NCBI GenBank assembly: GCA_017622085.1
Contig: JAGARU010000124.1
Span: 1-64,000 of the forward strand
Direction: 5' to 3'
Source: Clostridia bacterium
GTDB lineage: Bacteria > Bacillota > Clostridia > Oscillospirales > CAG-272
DNA length: 64,000 nucleotides
Numbering within the stretch: position 1 is the first letter of the stretch; each line of letters begins with the position of its first letter. The translations under genes were made by a program, and so were the position numbers. Under the pieces are notes generated by a model. It did no database searches. It was not told the origin of the DNA and worked only from the letters and a program-made list of their open reading frames with translations. Shown in pieces: positions 17,134 to 26,062 of the stretch.

Positions 17134-17207
17134 TTGACCACTATTGGTTGCAACTAAATTTATTTTATGCTATAATGTGCATAAAGATTGACCGCAATAC
17201 TGGTCAA
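17134..17207 (+). promoter_or_regulatory. Promoter and twin operator candidates, XRE / YpsA-like divergon
   Basis: Promoter TTGCAA (17148-17153), 17 bases, TATAAT (17171-17176), reading toward the YpsA-like gene. Inverted repeat one: TTGACC (17134-17139) with GGTT (17146-17149), covering the -35 box. Inverted repeat two: TTGACC (17188-17193) and GGTCAA (17202-17207), in the leader just after the start point. TTGACC is common to both. Confidence 0.7.
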
Positions 17208-17222
17208 AACAGAGAGGTATAT

Positions 17223-17741
17223 ATGATTTGTTGTGTTACGGGGCACCGTCCTTCGAGCTTTCCTTTTCCTTGCGGAGAGGAAGAACCGCTTTTTTTGACT
17301 TATCGGCGAAAGCTTTTAACGAATGTAAATGAGCTGATTCATTTTGGCTATGACACTTTCATTACCGGAATGGCCGAAGGTGCTGACATTGATTTTGCAT
17401 TAACGGTGCTCTATTTAAAAAAGAGTTATGAACACATTAGGCTTGAAGCGGCGCTTCCGTGTCCGATTTATCATCCAAAGAAGAGCTCCCCTTACGATCG
17501 GCAGAGGGGATCGATTTTGGAAAGATGCGATCGAATCCATTTAATTTCAGATCATTATTACAGAGGCTGTATGGATCAACGTAATCGTTTCATGGTAGAT
17601 CAAGCGAATATGGTTTACGCTATTTGGAGTGGAAGCAGGAAAGGCGGAACTTGGAATACCATAAAATATGCCCAAAGGTGCGAAAAGGAAATTCGGTACT
17701 TGATGTTAACGGAATTTGTGGACTCTGAAGCAAAGAAATAG
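17223..17741 (+). CDS. YpsA-like SLOG-family protein (DUF1273)
   Basis: 172 residues from ATG 17223, placed eight bases after AGAGAGG. Matches the DUF1273/YpsA family (SLOG superfamily, Rossmann-like): CVTGHRP at the start, then ITGMAEGADIDFALTVL, AALPCP, LERCDRIHLIS and a C-terminal GGTWNTIKYAQ. These proteins are thought to bind nucleotides or nucleotide-like ligands; the biochemical activity is not established. The coupled XRE repressor suggests regulated expression. Confidence 0.85.
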   Translation: MICCVTGHRPSSFPFPCGEEEPLFLTYRRKLLTNVNELIHFGYDTFITGMAEGADIDFALTVLYLKKSYEHIRLEAALPCPIYHPKKSSPYDRQRGSILERCDRIHLISDHYYRGCMDQRNRFMVDQANMVYAIWSGSRKGGTWNTIKYAQRCEKEIRYLMLTEFVDSEAKK

Positions 17742-17746
17742 GCGCG

Positions 17747-17778
17747 AAAAAAGGCGGAATTGTTCTCCGCCTTTTTTG
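17747..17778. terminator. Bidirectional terminator
   Basis: Stem AAAAGGCGGA / TCCGCCTTTT with a short loop; A-tract and T-tract on either side. Between convergent genes. Confidence 0.88.
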
Positions 17779-17779
17779 A

Positions 17780-19720
17780 TTATGAAATAAACAAAATTAT
17801 TGGCTGCAAGGGAAGGCAGGGAAGCTCCGTCACATACGAATCTCCCTCCTTGTGGTAGGAAACGGGCGCTTCCTCGCCATCAGGGGTGAGACAGGTGATC
17901 TTCTTTACCTCACGATCGCATACCAGCGCAAGCTCCTCGATCGGGTCCATTCCGATGTTGAACACCGCGCAGAAGAGCCGACCGTCGGGCATATCGGCGG
18001 CCTTCAGATAGACCTCCTCGTCGCCGGGGAAGTACACGGGCATCTCTCCCGTGCGCTTCAGCATACGGATCAGTTGCTCCTTGCGGGAATAAGTAAGAAA
18101 GGAAAAGGCCTCTACCAGATTGAATTCTGCCACAGGCGAGCCGCAGAAGGTAAACACCGTGCCGCCCAGCTTGTTTTGATAAACGGTCGTTCCGGGGAAC
18201 AGTCGCTCATAAATTTCATTACCCACCGTATTGCATACCCAGGAATCCGCTACTGTCTCATCCGAGAGGGGGATTAGCTCCTTGGCCTTCATTTGCACCT
18301 TGGTGAAGCATCCGTTTACGTTCAGGATTTCTCGTACGGGAATCTTGCCCGTCCACTCCCGTACGTCTACACCGAGGAGCGGACCAAAGCCCCGACGGAT
18401 CAAATTGAGCGCCGTGTCCGAGGCTAAGAAAACGGGCCCGCTGAGAATTTCGCGTATCTCCCCGTCGCTCAGACGGGAATCCACGTCGCCCTCCAGGCAA
18501 ATCACGCCGCCGTGATGGGGGGAGAAGTACATGGGCAAGCCCATCCGCTCCAGCACGCAGTAGCTCCAGCCATCCCATTCCTCCTTCACCCGTCCGTAAG
18601 TAAAATCGGGGGTGGCAGGAGTAAAAATGCGGCATCCGCGCCATTTCAAGGTGGGCTCAAGCTCCGCCAGACGGTTGTAAAAGCCGCAGTATTTCGAGAG
18701 CACCCGACGGTATGCCCGTCCGCTTTCCGGCTCATAGGAGATCAGCCGGGTAATCCAGTGCTTGGCGCCCTTTGCTCCTTCCAGAATCGTGCCGGTATAA
18801 TGGGTATGTAAAAACGTAGCTCCCGTGCTGTATCGGTTTTGCGGGCAGGTGTCCGTCTCTGCCAAGAGTACGTCAACCCGTCCACGCAGTTTGGCGATCT
18901 GGGTGGCTGCCCGATGAAAGACCCGGCTGAAGTGCCGAGGTCCGGCGGGAGTGTAGTTGCCGTTGTTGATCCGTACCACGGTAGGATTGCCCTTACCTGC
19001 CAGAATAGCGGCCAGATCTGCTGCAAACTCCGCGTTATTGCCACAGCAGCAGTAGGACATGGGCAGGGAAGGGTTAATGAAGTCAACGCCCTCGCGCATA
19101 ACGCGAGCGGTCTCCATTAAAGATTCCTTTTGTACCTCAATAAAGGCGTCAGTCAGCCGCTTAGCTTCCTCGGTGGGAGCGTGCACAGCCTCCCAAAGCT
19201 CCTCTCGGGTCAGATTGGTTCCTGCCCGACGGTTAAACCGCTCCATGTGCATGGGGCAGGCACAGCCCTCGCCCTTGTACCAAATGGTGCGAAAATCGTC
19301 GTCTATCATGATGCATTCCGGCTCATAGGAGGCAATGGTGGTCATTACGTTGCGGATATAGTCCTTAAAGCCCTCGTCGCAGGGACAAACCACACGGGTA
19401 GCTACCCCGTCTGTAAAGTTTACGTGAGTCCCATAGGGGAACATTTCCCCCAGCACCCATCCGTGCCCCACAGTAGCCTGTACCAGCACACCGCAGGTGA
19501 GTCCCATCTCTCTCAGTCGATCCCGGAACTTGGCGTACCGCTTACAAAGCACGGTCACCTTATCCGCCGGCGGATTTCCCTCCGGCACCAGTGTCATGCT
19601 AAAGAGCGCGCAGGAGGCAACACCCTCCTCATACTGTCGCTTGATGTCTTGGCAGATCTCCTCTAAGTGATCCATATCCAAGGGCATAATGCTGTAGGAA
19701 TATAAATTGCTTTGCTTCAT
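17780..19720 (-). CDS. Putative TIM-barrel glycoside hydrolase, unassigned family
   Basis: 646 residues from ATG 19720 (GGAGGG upstream); longer frames have no ribosome binding site. MIDDDFRTIW near residue 160, then a Cys-rich GEGCACPMH segment, resembles uncharacterised TIM-barrel hydrolases with a DDDxR active-site strand. A middle region with Rossmann-like strands (GPVFLASDTALNLI) and a C-terminal beta domain resemble GH42-type trimer and capping domains. No signal peptide, so cytoplasmic. Neighbouring GH127 and GH29 genes support a role in sugar use. The family assignment is inference; several Cys (CCCGNN and others) are notable. Confidence 0.65.
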   Translation of the reverse strand: MKQSNLYSYSIMPLDMDHLEEICQDIKRQYEEGVASCALFSMTLVPEGNPPADKVTVLCKRYAKFRDRLREMGLTCGVLVQATVGHGWVLGEMFPYGTHVNFTDGVATRVVCPCDEGFKDYIRNVMTTIASYEPECIMIDDDFRTIWYKGEGCACPMHMERFNRRAGTNLTREELWEAVHAPTEEAKRLTDAFIEVQKESLMETARVMREGVDFINPSLPMSYCCCGNNAEFAADLAAILAGKGNPTVVRINNGNYTPAGPRHFSRVFHRAATQIAKLRGRVDVLLAETDTCPQNRYSTGATFLHTHYTGTILEGAKGAKHWITRLISYEPESGRAYRRVLSKYCGFYNRLAELEPTLKWRGCRIFTPATPDFTYGRVKEEWDGWSYCVLERMGLPMYFSPHHGGVICLEGDVDSRLSDGEIREILSGPVFLASDTALNLIRRGFGPLLGVDVREWTGKIPVREILNVNGCFTKVQMKAKELIPLSDETVADSWVCNTVGNEIYERLFPGTTVYQNKLGGTVFTFCGSPVAEFNLVEAFSFLTYSRKEQLIRMLKRTGEMPVYFPGDEEVYLKAADMPDGRLFCAVFNIGMDPIEELALVCDREVKKITCLTPDGEEAPVSYHKEGDSYVTELPCLPLQPIILFIS

Positions 19721-19753
19721 GGCGATCCCTCCACACAGATGGATTTTCACTAC

Positions 19754-19782
19754 ATTGTAACACAAGTGGGGGTGGTTGTAAA
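19754..19782 (-). promoter_or_regulatory. Promoter of putative TIM-barrel hydrolase
   Basis: Minus strand TTTACA (19782-19777), 17 bases, TACAAT (19759-19754). Divergent from the GH127 promoter 27 bases away. Confidence 0.6.
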
Positions 19783-19808
19783 TGTTTTTCTTGAAATTAA
19801 AATCTGCC

Positions 19809-19837
19809 TTGAAAGGACTTCTGGGCTGTGATATAAT
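19809..19837 (+). promoter_or_regulatory. Promoter of GH127 gene
   Basis: TTGAAA (19809-19814), 17 bases, TATAAT (19832-19837). Confidence 0.75.
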
Positions 19838-19864
19838 GAATAAAAACCCAAAGGAGGTAACAGG

Positions 19865-21685
19865 ATGATACAGCGTGTAGACTATAGCAAGGTAAGCATT
19901 ACGGGTGGATTCTGGCGCCAAAAGCAGGATCTGGTGCGGGATGTGACCGTGCAGGCCGTATACGACCGCTTCAAGGATACCGGTCGTATCGATGCGTTCC
20001 GATGCGATATAAATTCAGAGATCAAGCCCCATATTTTCTGGGACAGTGACGTAGCCAAGTGGATGGAGGGTGTGGCCTATCTGCTCCGTGAGCAGCCGGA
20101 TGATGCGCTCCAAGCAACGGTAGAGGCACTGATCGACTGCATTGAGGAAAATCAGGGCGAGGACGGTTATTTTAACCTCTATTATACGGTGGTAGAACCG
20201 GAGGGACGCTATACCAACCGGGATTGCCACGAGCTTTACTGTGCCGGCCACCTGATGGAGGCCGCCGTGGCCTATTACGAGGCCACCGGAAAAAGACGGT
20301 TCCTTGACTTGATGTGCAAGTATGCCGATTACATTGAAAGGCGCTTTAAAATCGACCGTGATACCGCCTTTGTGACCCCCGGACACGAGGAGATCGAACT
20401 GGCGCTGGTGCGCCTTTATGAGGCAACAGGCGAGCGCCGCTATTTGGAGCTGTCCCGCTTCTTCGTGGATGAGCGCGGTACCCGTGCTGAGGGCCTGACA
20501 GACTGGTCCGAGTCCCGGTACCATCAATCCCACCTTCCCGCAAGGGAGCAGTTTACCGCCGAGGGACATGCCGTCCGTGCGGTGTACTTCTACTCCGCCA
20601 TGGCAGATCTGGCACTCCGCCTGCAGGATGAGGCCTTGAAAACCGCTTGCGAGCGCCTCTTTGAGGATATTATCCGCCATAAAATGTACGTAACCGGCGG
20701 CGTGGGCTCTTCCTTCGTTGGCGAGGCCTTTACCATGCCCTACGATTTGCCCAATCTGATCTCCTATACGGAAAGCTGTGCGGCCATTGGCCTTGTGTTC
20801 TTTGCTCAACGTATGTTGCTCCTTACTAATGACGCCAAGTATGCGGACGTTATCGAGCGCATCCTCTATAACGGCTTCCTGTCCGCCCTCTCCTTAGATG
20901 GCAAGGCGTTCTTCTATTGTAACCCCCTGGAGATCATTCCCGCCCTGCATACCCGTGACCGTAGCGCCAAGCAAAAGAGCCTGACCCTCCCCCAGATGCA
21001 GCGGCAGGAGGTGTTCGAATGCTCCTGCTGTCCTCCCAACATCGTCCGCTTCGTTCCGTCCCTGTCCGGGCTGATCTACACCCAGGATGAAACGTCTCTT
21101 TACGTTCACCAATTTATGGAGAGCCGTGCCACCCTGTCCATCGGCGGCCAATCCGTCACCGTGGAGCAGAAAACCAACTATCCCACCGACGGCCGCGTAT
21201 CCATCGGCGTAACGGGAGGAGCTGCGACCCTCCGCGTCCGCATTCCCGCCTATGCCCGCGCCACCTATGAGGGCAAGCTGGAAAATGGATACGCTACCTT
21301 CCATCTGATGGATGGCGACGAGATCACCTTAACCTTTGATCTGACACCTCGCCTCACCGAGGCCAATCCAAACGTGTTCTTTGACGCCGGTCGTTGCGCT
21401 GTCGAGCGCGGCCCCGTGGTCTACTGCATGGAGGCCGTGGATAACGGTGCCAACCTGCGGGATATCCGCCTTTGCCGAGGTGCCGCCTTTGAGGAAGCAT
21501 GGAGCGAGACCTACGGCCTGCCCATCCTGTCTGTGGCCGCCTTCCGCCGCAAGGCATCCAAGGATCTTTACGCTCCCATCTCCGACGAGCGGGAAGCGAT
21601 CACCGCGCATCTGATCCCCTATTATGCCTTTGCCAACCGCGGCATCAGCGAAATGCAGGTTTGGCATTTGGTAGAGGGGAGATAA
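19865..21685 (+). CDS. GH127 beta-L-arabinofuranosidase family protein
   Basis: 606 residues, alpha/alpha barrel followed by beta domains; typical GH127 size. Family members cleave beta-L-arabinofuranosides. The zinc and nucleophile residues known from HypBA1 are visible in order: Glu303-x-Cys305 (YTESC) and the pair Cys388-Cys389 in ECSCCPPN, the second pair containing the cysteine nucleophile. No signal peptide: intracellular. GGAGG ribosome binding site before ATG 19865. The next gene is a lipoprotein remnant, so this one is probably monocistronic or leads a short operon. High confidence in family, moderate in substrate. Confidence 0.92.
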   Translation: MIQRVDYSKVSITGGFWRQKQDLVRDVTVQAVYDRFKDTGRIDAFRCDINSEIKPHIFWDSDVAKWMEGVAYLLREQPDDALQATVEALIDCIEENQGEDGYFNLYYTVVEPEGRYTNRDCHELYCAGHLMEAAVAYYEATGKRRFLDLMCKYADYIERRFKIDRDTAFVTPGHEEIELALVRLYEATGERRYLELSRFFVDERGTRAEGLTDWSESRYHQSHLPAREQFTAEGHAVRAVYFYSAMADLALRLQDEALKTACERLFEDIIRHKMYVTGGVGSSFVGEAFTMPYDLPNLISYTESCAAIGLVFFAQRMLLLTNDAKYADVIERILYNGFLSALSLDGKAFFYCNPLEIIPALHTRDRSAKQKSLTLPQMQRQEVFECSCCPPNIVRFVPSLSGLIYTQDETSLYVHQFMESRATLSIGGQSVTVEQKTNYPTDGRVSIGVTGGAATLRVRIPAYARATYEGKLENGYATFHLMDGDEITLTFDLTPRLTEANPNVFFDAGRCAVERGPVVYCMEAVDNGANLRDIRLCRGAAFEEAWSETYGLPILSVAAFRRKASKDLYAPISDEREAITAHLIPYYAFANRGISEMQVWHLVEGR

Positions 21686-21719
21686 GCCTCTGCAGACCAA
21701 GTAAAGGAGGAATGCATGG

Positions 21720-22113
21720 GTGAAAAAAACAGTCGGTATTTTGATGCTTTGTGCTTTGTTGTTTATCACTTTTGTCGCCTGCGGCTCCACAAAAATTCCC
21801 ACAGCGGTCTCGCCGGATGTCGACTATCCTCCCAAATTCCCGGATATGGAGGGCGTAGAACCCCTGTGAGGGTGATAGGGAAGCAACCTATTTAGGCACG
21901 TACCACGGTTGTATCGTATTTGCCACCCGAAATTCTTTTGGTTCCGGCCTTGTCTCCCAAGGACTCCCCATATACGTGGCCGCAGTACATGACGTTTACG
22001 TCTTCCGAAACGGCGAGGAGTATGACCTCAACGAGGCTTTTCTGTACGGATATCTCACCGAGGAGGACGTTCGCACCGTTGTATACTATATGTACGGTGA
22101 GCGACTTGACTGA
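21720..22113 (+). pseudogene. Frameshifted lipoprotein
   Basis: GTG 21720 follows AAAGGAGG and begins VKKTVGILMLCALL, then the lipobox FVAC: a clear lipoprotein signal. The frame stops at 21869 after 49 residues. A second reading frame continues directly as GDREATYLGTYHGC and runs to 22113, ending in YMYGERLD; it contains FRNGEEYDLNEAF. This reads like one protein of about 130 residues split by a one-base shift near the CCCC at 21861-21864. The second half lacks its own start and ribosome binding site. The C-terminal part resembles a small domain seen in other clostridial surface lipoproteins. Confidence 0.6.
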
Positions 22114-22137
22114 GCTTTCATTCTGAGTTCTGAGATT

Positions 22138-22190
22138 TAAAAAAGAGCAAGCGTACAAGACGTAAGATCTTGTATGCTTGCTCTTTTTTG
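22138..22190. terminator. Long bidirectional terminator
   Basis: Stem of about 18 pairs: AAGAGCAAGCGTACAAGA (22143-22160) with its complement at 22168-22185, CGTAAGA loop region, A- and T-tracts. Between convergent genes. Confidence 0.9.
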
Positions 22191-23249
22191 TTAAAGGGCG
22201 AGATAATGGGGCTCAATATACTTCCATTCTTCCTCGCTCAAGAGACCCTTGTATTTCTCGATGTATCGTTTCAGCGCGGCTTTATCGATAGGGCGGGGCG
22301 CCTCTCCAACCCGTCGCTCGAAGTTTCGCCAGAGAATGTTTTCTCTTGCCTCCTTCGGCAGGTTGATTCCTGTCAGGGGGCGGTCTTCAAAGGCCTTCAT
22401 GGTGTCGCTTGTGGCAAGGAAGCGGTAGGTGCGATCTATCAGCCAATCGTAGCTGTCCGTGGGCCAGGGGTAGGTCGCGTCCGTGCCGATCAGAATGCGA
22501 TTGGAGTATTTCTCAAAGAACTCACGGTAGTACACCGGATTGGCTTCAAACGCCCAATACATTTCCCCACCGGGAGTAATGTCTACGCAAAGGTTGGGAT
22601 ATTTTTCAAAAAGCTCAACCAAGGTCTCGGGGTGCTCGCCGCAGAAGTAGAAGTGGGCGAGGGTTACCTTCATCTTGGGATGACGGGCGAGAACCTCGTT
22701 TGTCTGGCGGTAGATCTCCTCATGGGTGGCATAGGTACCGTCTCCGTAGAACCATCCACGGGCAATATGATCCTCGCTCACCTTGGAGCGATCCCAGAAT
22801 TCCTTGGGGTCATTGGAGTGGAGCACCAGATGCGTGCCGTCCTTTTCGATCTCGGTGAACACCGCTTCAAGGGCAGGGGTGGAGAGATCCAGACCGTTTC
22901 TCTTGTGGTGGGAGGGCTTGGCCTCCAGCATTTTGATGCCGTCAAAGCCCATTTCCATCAGCTCACGGTACTGGGTCACGTGGTCCATTCCCTCCGGCAT
23001 ATCTGTGGTGATGGGCCAATGGATGTGGTCAATGCCGCCGTGAGCATAGGTGTTCGGATGAGCCAGCTTATACAGCGCAGCCATCATGTTGTTGCATACG
23101 TTTCTCTGCTTGGTGGGCACTACGCAAATGTTAAGGGATGCCAGTCCATTTCCCTCCCGATATTGCTCAAAGCAGTTGACAAAATCGCTTTCCTCATTCT
23201 CAAATCCTTCGATGTGCAAATGGGAATCAATTACCTTTTCGTTGATCAT
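22191..23249 (-). CDS. Amidohydrolase (amidohydrolase_2 family)
   Basis: 352 residues from ATG 23249 (AGGAGG seven bases upstream). A metal-dependent TIM-barrel hydrolase: DSHLH near the start (HxH), LVLHSND, VTLAHFYF (strand-5 His), and ILIGTDATYPW (strand-8 Asp). Substrate unknown; relatives handle decarboxylation or lactone hydrolysis in catabolic pathways. No signal peptide. The ribosome binding site lies in the last codons of a truncated upstream frame. A shorter relative is found as the stub at 13806-14009. Confidence 0.85.
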   Translation of the reverse strand: MINEKVIDSHLHIEGFENEESDFVNCFEQYREGNGLASLNICVVPTKQRNVCNNMMAALYKLAHPNTYAHGGIDHIHWPITTDMPEGMDHVTQYRELMEMGFDGIKMLEAKPSHHKRNGLDLSTPALEAVFTEIEKDGTHLVLHSNDPKEFWDRSKVSEDHIARGWFYGDGTYATHEEIYRQTNEVLARHPKMKVTLAHFYFCGEHPETLVELFEKYPNLCVDITPGGEMYWAFEANPVYYREFFEKYSNRILIGTDATYPWPTDSYDWLIDRTYRFLATSDTMKAFEDRPLTGINLPKEARENILWRNFERRVGEAPRPIDKAALKRYIEKYKGLLSEEEWKYIEPHYLAL

Positions 23250-23250
23250 T

Positions 23251-23421
23251 TCAAACCTCCTGATTTGTGGAGCTGACGTAGCCTGCTCCATCTAAAGTGT
23301 ATTTATGCGTGGCGGTGCGCCACCATTGAACGTGTTTCGTAGCCTTATCCCAGTAGTAGACTACATCCCCCAAACAGGGCCCAATCTGGAGCGTTGCACG
23401 GTCTCCAACCGAACTGTGCTC
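23251..23421 (-). pseudogene. Possible C-terminal remnant of a secreted-type domain
   Basis: An open frame of 56 codons without a start codon reads VGDRATLQIGPCLGD, then VYYWDKATKHVQWW, and ends TNQEV. The Trp/Tyr/Asp-rich composition looks like a piece of a beta-rich carbohydrate-binding or surface domain rather than random sequence. Nothing else fits it; it may be decayed DNA between two genes. Confidence 0.35.
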
Positions 23422-23465
23422 TTAAGCCCAAGCCGACACGGTGTGCCGAGGAAAAACGCGATTCT

Positions 23466-25886
23466 TTAATCGACGGGCTCCAGATAAGCCGGGAATTGTG
23501 TAACACCGACTTTTTCGGCGTTTGTTCCCGTAATGTATCGGATGTGGCTGATGGAGAACGTATCGTATTGGCCGTAGCATCCGATATAATATTCCTCTCC
23601 GTACATCTCAACCGTATAAATCCCCAGCTCTTCGTTGTATCGGAAGGGAGCACCGGGTGTGGGCTGAAGCTGGATGCTCACTCCGGAGGCACCGAAGCCT
23701 TGAACATTGATATACATCTTGTTGTCGCCCCAAAGATAATAAAGCTGATATCCATCCCCGGATGCTTCCAGGTAAATATTGGGGGATTTTTCTCTAATAG
23801 TGGTTGAGGCAGGGAAGTTTCTGGTTCGCCATCCCTCAAAGTACAGCTTTTTTCCAAGATTGTTTTGATCCATCACAAGCTTGTATGCGGTGCCTGTGCC
23901 TACAGGGATGGGAGGTTCATTCATTTTTACCGGCTCAACGCCGCCCAACGTCACGAGCTGTGCAGGAAATTGTGATACGTGAAGGTTGCTCGCATTGGAA
24001 CCCGTAATGTAGTTTACAGAGCTTGCTCCGATGGTTGAATAGTTGTTGTAAGTGCCAAGCCAATAGGTGCTTCCGTTGAGCGTTGCAATAATCGCGCCCG
24101 TTGCTTGGTCAATGTTGAAAACGGCAGTGGGAAAAAGAGATATGCCAGCTTGTACGGTGCCGTCATCATTTACAAAAACGTCCACGTACTTTTTCATATA
24201 TCCGTCCATGAACCAGAGGCGGAAGCCGCCCTCCACCTGCTTGTAAAAGACGTCGGTTGCACGGCTGGGATCTGCCACGGTGGAAAGATATTTTCCCGTT
24301 ACGTTGCCGCTGAAGAAAATAGTTTGACCATTTTTGTTCTGACGGAGCGCCAACTTATAGCCTACACCCTCGGTAAGCTCGGGAGCTTCAAGGCTCAGCT
24401 CCGTACCATTCGGTCGGGCAAGCAGAAAGCTTACGAAATAGAGTTGCGTGGTATCGTTGTGATTGGGAACGATCCAGCAAAGCTCAATGCCGTGCTTGTT
24501 TACCACGTCCCCGGCATTTTGGGCATAGGAATACAGCGCATTCATGACGGATGCATTGCTGCAGACAATGGTAAAAACGTCCTCTTTCTTATCGATCGCG
24601 TTCTTGAGCTTTGCCTCAAAGAGAGAAGCAGCTCCCGAAGCGCTGGATAAGTAAGAGCCGTCCATCCGGGCGAAGTTTTTATCGGAGGAGGTACAGGCGG
24701 GGATCTTCAAACCGCACTCGGCGTAACAGCTGTCGTATACTCTTCCGCTTCCCACGCCAAGCTCCGTGTCGGTTACGTTAAGGTAAGCATAGTGCGTGTA
24801 GTGAGTACCGTTGAAATCGACCCGTCCCCAACCGGGATCCACTTGATACCAGTTGCCGTCCAGCTTTACAAGGTTCCACATATGTCCGTCGTTTCTTGAG
24901 GGCACGTAGCCGTTGACGGACATACAAGGGATCTCAAAATGAGCCATCGCCCATGCAAAGATCTGGGAGTAGCCAACGCAGGCGATTTCACGGTCAATAA
25001 TACCCCCATACAGAGATCGCACGCGCGTACCGATGCTTGAGTATGTGGTGTTTTCGTTGAGCCATCGGATAATGTACTGCATAGTTTCAATTTCATTCAG
25101 CCCTGCACAGCAAGAATCCCATTCGATCATTGTTTGGATCATGATCTGGCAAACTTCCTCATATCGGGCATCCGATATGCAATCGGGATTCCAGACCGCC
25201 CCGTAGGAGCCGAGGGCAAAGGAGGAGTTTTCGTATTCGATCAGAAACAACTCAGGGCATTGGCTTTGAAGCAAATAGTAGAAGGTGGTTAGCTCTGCTT
25301 GCGTAAGACTTGTCGTGAAAGTGCAGGATTGCTCACGATTTTTGAACATATTATAAAGGAGCAGAAAGTTTTCATACTGGGTATCCGTTAGCTGATCGAT
25401 CAGCGGGCGGCTCCGAAGCTCGGATACTACGGAGAAGCCGCACGGGCAGTGGAAAAACAGCGGATTGGTTTCTCCCTCCGCATGCTCGGTCAGGGAATGC
25501 TTGTGGGTTGCGGCCAGAACCGTATATCCGACCGTTTCGTGACAGCGGGAGCACTCGCGGTACTCGGTATATCCTGCCGTCATTTCCGTAGCTGGCTTTC
25601 CGGGCACGGTTACGTAGTCGTGGCCGCCCGGGAGGATGGAATATTCTGTTGTTTCATAACAAAGTGTACATACCTCGTGGGCCGTGAATCCATCCGTCGT
25701 ACAGGTAGGTGCCTGCTCCGGTACTGAAACAAAATGATGGGAGCAAGAGGTTATCGCCGGGGTTGAATCTATTGTCGGTGTGCTGGATGTCGAATGCTGG
25801 GTGTCGGGGATGGAATTTCCACAGGATACCAGCAGAAGCATGGCCAAAACAACAGCCAAAAGTTGAACAAAACGCATGGGTTTCAT
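23466..25886 (-). CDS. Transglutaminase-like lipoprotein with zinc-ribbon-like repeats and C-terminal repeated domains
   Basis: 806 residues from ATG 25886. A lipoprotein signal ends at LLLVSC (Cys22). Residues about 45-150 hold three CxxC-containing repeats (CTLC, CSRCH, CPCG). A transglutaminase-like core follows, with Cys303 (IACVGYSQ), His335 (DGHMWN) and Asp350 (VDPGWG) in the right order. Two homologous C-terminal domains of about 130 residues share YKLxxxQN, then IRYITGTNAEK / VNYITGSNASN and FPAxL endings. Probably a cell-surface protein that modifies or cleaves peptides. It has its own consensus promoter. Confidence 0.85.
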   Translation of the reverse strand: MKPMRFVQLLAVVLAMLLLVSCGNSIPDTQHSTSSTPTIDSTPAITSCSHHFVSVPEQAPTCTTDGFTAHEVCTLCYETTEYSILPGGHDYVTVPGKPATEMTAGYTEYRECSRCHETVGYTVLAATHKHSLTEHAEGETNPLFFHCPCGFSVVSELRSRPLIDQLTDTQYENFLLLYNMFKNREQSCTFTTSLTQAELTTFYYLLQSQCPELFLIEYENSSFALGSYGAVWNPDCISDARYEEVCQIMIQTMIEWDSCCAGLNEIETMQYIIRWLNENTTYSSIGTRVRSLYGGIIDREIACVGYSQIFAWAMAHFEIPCMSVNGYVPSRNDGHMWNLVKLDGNWYQVDPGWGRVDFNGTHYTHYAYLNVTDTELGVGSGRVYDSCYAECGLKIPACTSSDKNFARMDGSYLSSASGAASLFEAKLKNAIDKKEDVFTIVCSNASVMNALYSYAQNAGDVVNKHGIELCWIVPNHNDTTQLYFVSFLLARPNGTELSLEAPELTEGVGYKLALRQNKNGQTIFFSGNVTGKYLSTVADPSRATDVFYKQVEGGFRLWFMDGYMKKYVDVFVNDDGTVQAGISLFPTAVFNIDQATGAIIATLNGSTYWLGTYNNYSTIGASSVNYITGSNASNLHVSQFPAQLVTLGGVEPVKMNEPPIPVGTGTAYKLVMDQNNLGKKLYFEGWRTRNFPASTTIREKSPNIYLEASGDGYQLYYLWGDNKMYINVQGFGASGVSIQLQPTPGAPFRYNEELGIYTVEMYGEEYYIGCYGQYDTFSISHIRYITGTNAEKVGVTQFPAYLEPVD

Positions 25887-25917
25887 AAAAAACTCCTCCC
25901 TTTGAGTATTCAATTTC

Positions 25918-25946
25918 ATTATATCACAGCCCGTTTTCAAGGTCAA
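25918..25946 (-). promoter_or_regulatory. Promoter of transglutaminase-like lipoprotein
   Basis: Minus strand TTGACC (25946-25941), 17 bases, TATAAT (25923-25918). Confidence 0.75.
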
Positions 25947-26062
25947 CGGTTCCCATCTCAAAAAGTTGTGCTATAATTCAAACAAAGAACCTATCCAAAC
26001 CGATTTTCAAGCACTGTAAGGGTGTAATCATGATTACAGCCCGAACAAGAGGAGGGAAGAGC

